Assembly (NCBI GenBank): GCA_002403905.1
Contig: DHIR01000114.1
Span: forward strand, 1,079 to 6,529
From: Mucilaginibacter sp. UBA4741
GTDB lineage: Bacteria > Bacteroidota > Bacteroidia > Sphingobacteriales > Sphingobacteriaceae
Length of the DNA: 5,451 bases
Reading direction: 5' to 3'
Shown piece by piece: positions 1-5,451 of the stretch. The notes below the pieces were generated by a model. The model was not told where the DNA came from and ran no database searches. It saw only the letters and a list, made by a program, of their open reading frames with translations. The translations under genes and the position numbers were made by a program. Position 1 is the first letter of the stretch, and each line of letters begins with the position of its first letter.

Positions 1-2394
1 GTCCTCCAAATATTTCTGGATAGCACGTTTTAATGGGCGCGCGCCAAATTGCGAATCGTATCCTTTGTCAGCAATAAACTTTTTAGCAACTTCGGTTAAC
101 TCTATTTTATAGCCTAAACTGTTAACACGGCCAAATAAAGCGGCTAACTCAATATCAATGATCTTGAATATTTCTTCCTCGCCTAACGAATTAAACACAA
201 TCACATCATCAATACGGTTCAAAAACTCCGGAGCAAAAGCGCGTTTTAAAGCGTTCTCTATCACACCCCTTGAGTGCGAGTCGACCTGGGTTGTTTTGGC
301 ATTTGTAGTAAAGCCTACACCTTGTCCAAAATCCTTTAACTGGCGTGCACCAATGTTTGATGTCATGATGATGATAGCATTCCTGAAATCAACCTTACGG
401 CCCAATGAATCAGTTAACTGTCCTTCATCCAACACTTGCAATAATATGTTAAATACATCAGGGTGAGCTTTTTCTATTTCATCCAGCAATACTACGGCGT
501 ATGGTTTACGGCGTACTTTTTCTGTTAATTGCCCGCCTTCTTCATAACCTACATAGCCCGGAGGCGCTCCCACTAAACGTGATACCGCGAATTTCTCCAT
601 GTACTCGCTCATATCAATTTGTATCAGCGCGTCCTCGGTATCAAACATAAAACGGGCAAGCTCTTTGGCTAACTCTGTTTTACCAACACCAGTAGGGCCT
701 AAGAAGATAAACGAACCAATTGGTTTTTTAGGATCTTTCAAGCCGGCACGGGTCCTCTGGATGGCGCGGGTAAGTTTTTTAACCGCATCATCCTGGCCAA
801 TAATTTTCTCACCTATCTTTTCAGACATGTGGAGCAATTTCTGGCTATCAGCCTGTCCAACTTTCTGTACCGGGATACCGGTCATCATTGATACCACCTC
901 GGCAACATTATCTTCGGTTACGGTGTAACGTTTTGATTTTGTTTCGGCTTCCCAAACTGCTTTGGCCTGCTCCAACTCTTCCAATAAATGCTTTTCGGTA
1001 TCACGTAGTTTCGCTGCCTCTTCGTATTTCTGGCTACGTACTACTTTGTTTTTTTCAACCTTTATCAGTTCAATTTTATTCTCGATATCCAATATCTCTT
1101 GCGGAACGTGGATATTTGTTAAGTGAACGCGCGAGCCTGATTCGTCTAAAGCGTCAATAGCTTTATCCGGTAAAAAGCGATCTGTAATATATCTTGTAGT
1201 TAGAGTAACACAAGCCAGTATAGCTTCATCAGTATAAGTTACACCGTGATGCTCTTCGTATTTATCTTTAATACGGGTTAATATCTCAACAGTTTCGTCC
1301 GGTGTAGCCGGTTCAACCATTACCTTTTGGAAACGACGGTCCAAAGCGCCATCTTTCTCAATATATTGGCGATACTCGTCTAAAGTAGTAGCACCAATAC
1401 ATTGTATCTCTCCACGGGCCAAAGCCGGTTTAAACATATTTGACGCGTCTAATGATCCTGACGCGCCGCCTGCACCAACAATGGTATGTATCTCGTCAAT
1501 AAACAAAATAACATCCGGCGATTTCTCCAACTCGTTCATCACGGCTTTCATACGCTCTTCAAACTGGCCGCGGTATTTGGTGCCTGCAACTAATGAAGCA
1601 AGATCTAACGTAACCACGCGTTTGTTAAACAATACACGCGATACTTTACGCTGTACTATACGTAATGCCAAACCCTCGGCGATGGCAGATTTACCAACAC
1701 CAGGTTCACCAATTAAAATAGGGTTGTTCTTTTTACGACGTGATAGAATTTGCGATACACGCTCTATCTCTTTCTCGCGACCAACAATCGGGTCCAATTT
1801 ACCATCCTCGGCAGCACGGGTTAAATCGCGGCCAAAGTTGTCTAATACCGGTGTTTTTGATTTAATGTCTGATACTTTTTTAGGCTGATTAAATGCTTCC
1901 TCGTCTTTAAAATCATCCTCACCGCCGGTTGATGAACCAGGCATCTCGTCAGTTATATTGTTTTTATGCGATTCTACCTCGCTCTTAAACACTTCGTAAT
2001 TAACATTAAACTGCATCAGTATTTGTGATGCTATATTATCTTCATCGCGCAAAATAGATAGCAATAAATGCTCGGTACCTATTACATCGCTTTTAAATAT
2101 TTTAGCTTCAAGGTAAGTTATCTTCAATACTTTTTCGGCTTGTTTGGTTAATGGTATGCTGCCAATATGTACGTTGGTTCCTATAGTCCCTTTAACAGCG
2201 TCTTCCACAGAACGACGCAATCTTGCTGTATCAACCGCTAATTCTCTTAGCAGTTTTATAGCTACGCCGTCTCCATCACGGATAAGGCCAAGTAAAAGGT
2301 GCTCTGTACCAATATAGTCATGCCCAAGGCGTAGTGCCTCTTCCCTGCTGTATTGTATTACATCCTTAACCCGTGGCGAAAATTTTGCTTCCAT
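1..2394 (-). CDS. clpC: ATP-dependent Clp protease ATP-binding subunit ClpC (C-terminus cut by window edge)
   Basis: This cytosolic AAA+ unfoldase of the Hsp100 family recognises damaged or tagged proteins, unfolds them using ATP and feeds them to the ClpP peptidase. The frame is open from ATG at 2394 to base 1, giving 798 residues; relatives run to about 840-850, so a few dozen C-terminal residues are missing. Two Clp_N repeats (about 1-65 and 77-145, each with IGTEHLLL) are followed by an acidic Ser/Gly/Asp/Glu linker (about 150-185). D1 has Walker A GEPGVGKS (229-236), Walker B with D300-E301, and DRRF (352-355) as the likely arginine finger. A UVR/middle segment (about 450-485, QKYEEAAKLRD) identifies ClpC rather than ClpA or ClpB. 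D2 has Walker A GPTGVGKT (566-573), Walker B D638-E639 and sensor 2 GARPLKR (784-790). The GVGF loop (692-695) matches the ClpP-docking loop, so it should work with ClpP. All expected catalytic residues are present. The start is firm because MEAKFSPRVKDVI is the usual ClpC beginning. The nearest AGGA lies 18 bases upstream, too far for a normal ribosome site. Confidence 0.97.
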   Translation of the reverse strand, partial: MEAKFSPRVKDVIQYSREEALRLGHDYIGTEHLLLGLIRDGDGVAIKLLRELAVDTARLRRSVEDAVKGTIGTNVHIGSIPLTKQAEKVLKITYLEAKIFKSDVIGTEHLLLSILRDEDNIASQILMQFNVNYEVFKSEVESHKNNITDEMPGSSTGGEDDFKDEEAFNQPKKVSDIKSKTPVLDNFGRDLTRAAEDGKLDPIVGREKEIERVSQILSRRKKNNPILIGEPGVGKSAIAEGLALRIVQRKVSRVLFNKRVVTLDLASLVAGTKYRGQFEERMKAVMNELEKSPDVILFIDEIHTIVGAGGASGSLDASNMFKPALARGEIQCIGATTLDEYRQYIEKDGALDRRFQKVMVEPATPDETVEILTRIKDKYEEHHGVTYTDEAILACVTLTTRYITDRFLPDKAIDALDESGSRVHLTNIHVPQEILDIENKIELIKVEKNKVVRSQKYEEAAKLRDTEKHLLEELEQAKAVWEAETKSKRYTVTEDNVAEVVSMMTGIPVQKVGQADSQKLLHMSEKIGEKIIGQDDAVKKLTRAIQRTRAGLKDPKKPIGSFIFLGPTGVGKTELAKELARFMFDTEDALIQIDMSEYMEKFAVSRLVGAPPGYVGYEEGGQLTEKVRRKPYAVVLLDEIEKAHPDVFNILLQVLDEGQLTDSLGRKVDFRNAIIIMTSNIGARQLKDFGQGVGFTTNAKTTQVDSHSRGVIENALKRAFAPEFLNRIDDVIVFNSLGEEEIFKIIDIELAALFGRVNSLGYKIELTEVAKKFIADKGYDSQFGARPLKRAIQKYLED

Positions 2395-2464
2395 ATATAC
2401 TATTATTATACGTCCTAATATATCAATTAGTTGCTACAGTTAGAACATGTTATTTTTAACTTAT

Positions 2465-2478
2465 CAACAATATTGTTG
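2465..2478. promoter_or_regulatory. Perfect 14-base palindrome in the clpC leader (possible operator)
   Basis: CAACAATATTGTTG is an exact inverted repeat with no spacer, about 70 bases upstream of the clpC start. A second small palindrome, GTTGCCAAC (2475-2483), overlaps its edge. Uninterrupted two-fold symmetry suits a dimeric DNA-binding protein better than an RNA hairpin, since there is no room for a loop without opening pairs. It matches neither the CIRCE element of HrcA nor the CtsR heptad repeat that controls clpC in Firmicutes. Chance symmetry in AT-rich DNA cannot be excluded. Confidence 0.3.
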
Positions 2479-2520
2479 CCAACTTTTGCGCTTAACAATA
2501 AACAGACACTATTATGATGT

Positions 2521-2550
2521 GCAATCTATTAAAAGTTAAACTTTATGCAA
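2521..2550 (-). promoter_or_regulatory. Possible clpC promoter of Bacteroidota type
   Basis: Read on the minus strand, TTG (2550-2548) is followed after 19 bases by TAGATTGC (2528-2521). This resembles the Bacteroidota primary-sigma pattern of a TTG-containing -33 box and a TAnnTTTG -7 box, with one mismatch in the T run. It would give a leader of roughly 120 bases before the clpC ATG. The region is so AT-rich that a chance match is quite possible. Confidence 0.22.
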
Positions 2551-2710
2551 CATTTATAACTTAAAATTTAACAAATTATACAAAATTTTACATTCATAAC
2601 GCTGTTAACTACTTGTTTGATATAAGTAAAAGGCAATAGTTTAACCTAAACGGGGATGAATTTGCACTACTGTGGAAAAAAAGGCAGTTGAAACATGCAA
2701 TTGTGACAGA

Positions 2711-2825
2711 AAGTCTGCCTCACCCTCCCTCTTCTTTGAAGAGGGGGCTATTAAACGTAAATAAATTTAAGGTGACAGTCACCCCCCTCTCCTTTTAGAG
2801 AGGGGGGTGAGTAAGGCTTTTACTT
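2711..2825. repeat. GC-rich double-hairpin element (REP-pair or MITE-like)
   Basis: Two related hairpins flank an AT-rich centre. The left one pairs CCCTCTTC (2727-2734) with GAAGAGGG (2738-2745) around a TTT loop. The right one pairs 13 bases (2779-2791 with 2798-2810) around a 6-base loop. The outer ends are also inverted copies: AAGT-CT-GCCT-CACCC on the left, and the complement of the right end reads AAGT-AAAA-GCCT-TACT-CACCC, so they differ mainly by small insertions. GC-rich palindromes in an AT-rich spacer suggest a dispersed repeat. Copy number cannot be seen from one window. Neither hairpin is followed by a clear U tract on the minus strand, so a role as classical terminator is doubtful, though stabilising the upstream mRNA's 3' end is possible. 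Confidence 0.5.
2779..2810. repeat. Perfect 13-bp GC-rich stem-loop (right half of the double-hairpin element)
   Basis: TCACCCCCCTCTC (2779-2791) is the exact reverse complement of GAGAGGGGGGTGA (2798-2810), with CTTTTA as the loop. It starts 54 bases downstream of the barrel gene's stop codon and is the strongest secondary structure in the window. A minus-strand transcript leaving the barrel gene would form it early. What follows on that strand (GACTGTCACC) is not U-rich, so any termination would not be of the standard intrinsic kind. Confidence 0.6.
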
Positions 2826-2856
2826 CTTAATACTAAACCTAACTTAAAGTATTAAG
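2826..2856. terminator. AT-rich 9-bp stem-loop just after the barrel gene (weak terminator candidate)
   Basis: CTTAATACT (2826-2834) pairs perfectly with AGTATTAAG (2848-2856) around a 13-base loop, beginning 8 bases after the barrel gene's stop codon. The position fits a 3'-end structure, but the stem is AT-rich and the minus-strand sequence after it is A-rich (AAGTAAAAGCC). The T-rich run (ATTATTATTTTTTC, from 2859) lies on the plus-strand side, where no gene needs terminating. It may be only part of a compound 3' end with the GC-rich hairpin that follows. Confidence 0.3.
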
Positions 2857-2863
2857 ATCATTA

Positions 2864-5451
2864 TTATTTTTTCAAACCAAATTTGCGCGGATAATAAGCC
2901 AGTGTCACCATGAAATATTGCTGCAATACATTTACAGTGCCGGTGGTTACACTGTTATTAGTTATGTAGTTAATAATACTTTTGTTTTGATGTAAAATAT
3001 CTAATGCCGAGAATTTCACTTCCGCATTGGCACCTTTAAGGAAACGAAAGCCTATGTCGGCATTCCAAATAGTGTAGTAAATGTTATTTGCGTTTGTTGA
3101 TTTGGTGTTATTAAAATTTAAGCGGGTGTTAAAGAATATGCTTTTTGGTAACGCGAAGGCTGCCGCCGCGCCGGTGCTCCAGGTATAAAAATAGTTGTTG
3201 CTTAATTTGCCCTGGGTGGTTTTACTGGCCGAGAATGATTCGCCTGCCTCTACCGTAGCAAGTCCTTTGTAATTATAATTCAGACTGGTATTTACGCTGG
3301 CGTATGATGACCGGGTTGAATAAGATACCCCGTTAACACTTGATGGATACTCCCTGTAGCTGCCGTTTATAAAATTATTAAACTGCAGTTGGTTCTCTTT
3401 AAACTTAAAGGCTTTGGAGGCGTAGCCATATAAAGACGCGTGCTTGCTGCTCTCGCCATTAACGTAATAGTGCATGTTGCGGCCTATGCCATCAATAAAA
3501 ACACTGTCAGTTATCGGGTTTTTATCTATCCCAGTCGTAATTGTCAGGCTGCTTGTTAACGGGTTATTTGTTACCGAGCTGTTATAACCGTAACTGAATG
3601 AAAGATCATGGCGGTAGGTAGGCCGAAGGCCTGGGTTACTAAAGTTGATGGTATATACATCGGCATCATCATTTAACGGCGCCAATTGGTATATAGTAGG
3701 GTATATAACCGATGTGTTGTAGTTTAAGCTATAGTTTTTGTAAAACTCGCCAACCTGGCTGTTCCGGTAGGTTATAGACGAAGACGGGATAAAATAAGAA
3801 TATGACCTGTTTAAATTCTGAAAAGCTTTTTGCGACTCGTTGTTCTGCATAAAAAGCTGTTCGCGGGCGGTTACACTTATTGAAAGCGACTTGCTATACC
3901 TGTTATCAAGCGCTTTAACAAAAGATCTGCTAAAAGAAATGCCGGGTCTTTCGTCTATTGTACGGTAATGTGTTACATTGGTAAGGTTGGCGTTTGGTGC
4001 ATATCCGGTCCTGGCAGCCGGAAGGTCAAAAACATCATTATTCTCTTTGCGGTCGTACATAGCTAAGCTATTATCAATAGTTGCTGAAACAAAGTTTATC
4101 CTCTGTGCCCTTATCGGGAAGCTTAATTTAAGGCCCTGGTCAATAGTGGAACTGTTTGATAAATACTTACGGTTAAAATACTTATCCAGTGTGGCATCCG
4201 AAGCCGTAAGTTCTGTTAAACGTTTGTTTTCGTTATTGGCATTATTAAGGTCGAACGTGTAATCTAACTGCATATCTATACTTTTTGCCCTGAGGGCATT
4301 TTTAGGGTAATAGGTTTGTGTGTTAAATTTAATTTCGCCACCGGAGTTATGGGTGTTTCCTGTATTATCGCGCTGATCAGTGCTTTGGCTTTGTGCGCCT
4401 GTCAGTGTGTTAAATGATGTTCGACCCAGGGTACTTAAACCGGTAGTAGCATTATCTTTATAATATACCGAAGCATCGAGGTCTGAATATTTAAATACCT
4501 TAGTATAATTGGCCCTGGCTTGCTGGCTGGTGTTAGTGTTACGGGTAGTATTGCTCTCCTCGCGTTGCAATTGTTCATTCGCAGACAAGGTGGTCAAAGT
4601 TTTACTTTGCGACAGCACATCGGTACCTGCATCATTCATAAAATAATCTGCCGTAAAACGGCTTTTCATCATGGTACCCATCCTTACGGCCGAAGGCTCG
4701 GCATAATCATGCGCGTAGGTTAGGCCTATGGCTTTAAATACGTTTAAACCTTGCCGGGTAAAATCGCTGTTATATGGGTTTTTTACTCCTTCGCCTTTAA
4801 AAGAGTTAAAGTCCATTAACGTGTTTACATTATAAGCCGTTTTGTTTATATTGTTTAGCGCGCCTACCAGACTCAACTGGTCTTTGGGCGAAAAATAGCT
4901 TATCATGGCATCGGCTGCATAGCGCTTATCTGTACCGTAGCCACCGCCGCCTTTACCAAAATAGCCATCCTTTTTATCGTCTTTAAGGATGATATTCATG
5001 TTGGTGGAAGGTTGTTCTGTAACGGGTTGCGATTTATCTACAACATCATAAACCTGCACTTTCTTTACCGCATTTTTGGGGATATTTTGCAAGGCGATTT
5101 TATTATCACTGCCAAAAAAAGGTTTTCCTTCTACCAGCAGCTGATTGATCTTTTTGCCGTTTACGGTTATCATTCCATCGGCCCAAATGGTAACACCGGT
5201 AAGCCGGCGCAGCAGGTCCTCCACAACGGCATTTGTATCTAGCTTAAAAGCATCGGCATTAAATTCAAGCGTGTCGCCATGCATTTGCATGGGCGGGGGA
5301 GTGGCTGATATTTTTACTTCTTTAAGCGTATTGTCTAACCGCTGCATAATGATCATGCCCAGGTCGATAGTTTTTGTTTTAGGCGATATTGTAAAATCTT
5401 TTGTCCCGGCCGCGTAGCCCACAAAACTGCTTACAACACGCAGCTTAACAC
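2864..5451 (-). CDS. Outer-membrane beta-barrel protein, TonB-dependent-receptor type (N-terminus cut by window edge)
   Basis: This is a large outer-membrane barrel with an N-terminal plug, of the non-SusC TonB-receptor-like type common in Bacteroidota. The ligand cannot be read from the sequence. In-window residues are numbered from the first whole codon (5449-5447), giving 861. Residues 1-40 are the end of a carboxypeptidase-regulatory-like domain (VGYAAGTKDF, then IDLGMIIMQ and LKEVKIS). The plug spans about 43-159 and carries GDTLEFNADAF, NAVVEDLLRRLTGV, INQLLVEGKPFFG and NAVKKVQVYD. The barrel begins near KDGYFGKGGGGYGTD and runs to the end. It has alternating aromatic strands, Asn/Ser/Thr-rich loops, the conserved NPGLRP stretch (605-610) and a last strand near FMVTLAYYPRKFG. 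I find no cysteine, as is usual for such barrels. The frame stays open past the GTG at 5422, which is an internal valine and not the start. Signal peptide, any TonB box and about 50-90 residues lie outside. It ends with tandem TAATAA. No SusD partner lies downstream. Family assignment is solid; active transport is inferred. Confidence 0.9.
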   Translation of the reverse strand, partial: VKLRVVSSFVGYAAGTKDFTISPKTKTIDLGMIIMQRLDNTLKEVKISATPPPMQMHGDTLEFNADAFKLDTNAVVEDLLRRLTGVTIWADGMITVNGKKINQLLVEGKPFFGSDNKIALQNIPKNAVKKVQVYDVVDKSQPVTEQPSTNMNIILKDDKKDGYFGKGGGGYGTDKRYAADAMISYFSPKDQLSLVGALNNINKTAYNVNTLMDFNSFKGEGVKNPYNSDFTRQGLNVFKAIGLTYAHDYAEPSAVRMGTMMKSRFTADYFMNDAGTDVLSQSKTLTTLSANEQLQREESNTTRNTNTSQQARANYTKVFKYSDLDASVYYKDNATTGLSTLGRTSFNTLTGAQSQSTDQRDNTGNTHNSGGEIKFNTQTYYPKNALRAKSIDMQLDYTFDLNNANNENKRLTELTASDATLDKYFNRKYLSNSSTIDQGLKLSFPIRAQRINFVSATIDNSLAMYDRKENNDVFDLPAARTGYAPNANLTNVTHYRTIDERPGISFSRSFVKALDNRYSKSLSISVTAREQLFMQNNESQKAFQNLNRSYSYFIPSSSITYRNSQVGEFYKNYSLNYNTSVIYPTIYQLAPLNDDADVYTINFSNPGLRPTYRHDLSFSYGYNSSVTNNPLTSSLTITTGIDKNPITDSVFIDGIGRNMHYYVNGESSKHASLYGYASKAFKFKENQLQFNNFINGSYREYPSSVNGVSYSTRSSYASVNTSLNYNYKGLATVEAGESFSASKTTQGKLSNNYFYTWSTGAAAAFALPKSIFFNTRLNFNNTKSTNANNIYYTIWNADIGFRFLKGANAEVKFSALDILHQNKSIINYITNNSVTTGTVNVLQQYFMVTLAYYPRKFGLKK

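Larger units (their letters stand above)
2395..2863. other. Intergenic spacer without a protein-coding gene
   Basis: This 469-base gap separates the barrel gene from clpC. The clpC-proximal part (about 2395-2660) is strongly AT-rich and fits a promoter and leader region. The part near the barrel gene holds a GC-rich palindromic element. Open frames on both strands are trivial; for example, the ATG at 2656 on the plus strand gives only 11 codons. I see no tRNA, rRNA or recognisable riboswitch. The length and the hairpins argue that the two genes are transcribed separately. Confidence 0.75.

Noticed and set aside
158..1888. Several plus-strand open frames of 90-135 codons opposite clpC
   Set aside because: They lie antisense to strongly conserved clpC coding sequence, resemble no known protein, and are explained by the codon structure of the minus-strand gene.
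2461..2469. TTATCAACA, one base from the DnaA-box consensus
   Set aside because: It is an isolated single match in AT-rich DNA, with no box cluster and no origin-linked genes nearby.
2395..2520. CtsR or HrcA (CIRCE) operator upstream of clpC
   Set aside because: Neither the GGTCAAA direct heptads nor the TTAGCACTC-N9-GAGTGCTAA inverted repeat occurs here.
2656..2691. Tiny plus-strand ORF (11 codons) preceded by a G-rich stretch
   Set aside because: It is too short, has no family resemblance, and Bacteroidota genes rarely depend on such a G-rich ribosome site.
3978..5417. Plus-strand open frames of 67-94 codons opposite the barrel gene
   Set aside because: They are antisense to a continuous family-matching frame and show no recognisable domain.
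5420..5422. GTG that could be taken as the start codon of the barrel protein
   Set aside because: The frame stays open upstream to the window edge with VKLRVVSSF, which continues the carboxypeptidase-like domain directly. The GTG encodes an internal valine, and a start here would lack a signal peptide.
2864..5451. SusC-type polysaccharide-utilisation receptor
   Set aside because: The plug motifs are those of the non-SusC barrel family, and the downstream neighbour is clpC rather than a SusD-like lipoprotein.

Overview
The window looks like chromosomal DNA from a Bacteroidota bacterium, most likely a sphingobacterium such as Mucilaginibacter or Pedobacter. That placement is inferred from protein style: a ClpC with an acidic linker between its N domain and first ATPase domain, and a cysteine-free outer-membrane barrel receptor of a type abundant in this phylum. 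The spacer is AT-rich and neither gene shows a usable Shine-Dalgarno site, which also fits. No marker gene settles the genus.

There are two genes, both on the minus strand and both cut by the window edges. On the left (1-2394) is clpC, the AAA+ unfoldase of the ClpCP protease. It is intact from its start codon through sensor 2 of the second ATPase domain and lacks only its last few dozen residues. On the right (2864-5451) is most of an outer-membrane beta-barrel protein of the TonB-dependent-receptor type. It has the end of a carboxypeptidase-like beta-sandwich domain, a plug and a full barrel; the signal peptide and true start lie beyond base 5451.

Between them is a 469-base spacer, which is the only unusual part. 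In transcription order (right to left) it holds a weak AT-rich hairpin just after the tandem TAATAA stop of the barrel gene. Next comes a roughly 115-base GC-rich element made of two related hairpins with imperfect inverted ends, resembling a REP pair or very small MITE. Last is an AT-rich clpC leader with a possible Bacteroidota-type promoter and a perfect 14-base palindrome. No RNA gene, CRISPR array, transposase or further protein-coding gene is visible.

The two genes have no evident functional link: one handles cytosolic protein quality control, the other acts in the outer membrane. They point the same way, but the spacer suggests separate transcription. I see no convincing undescribed multi-gene system here.
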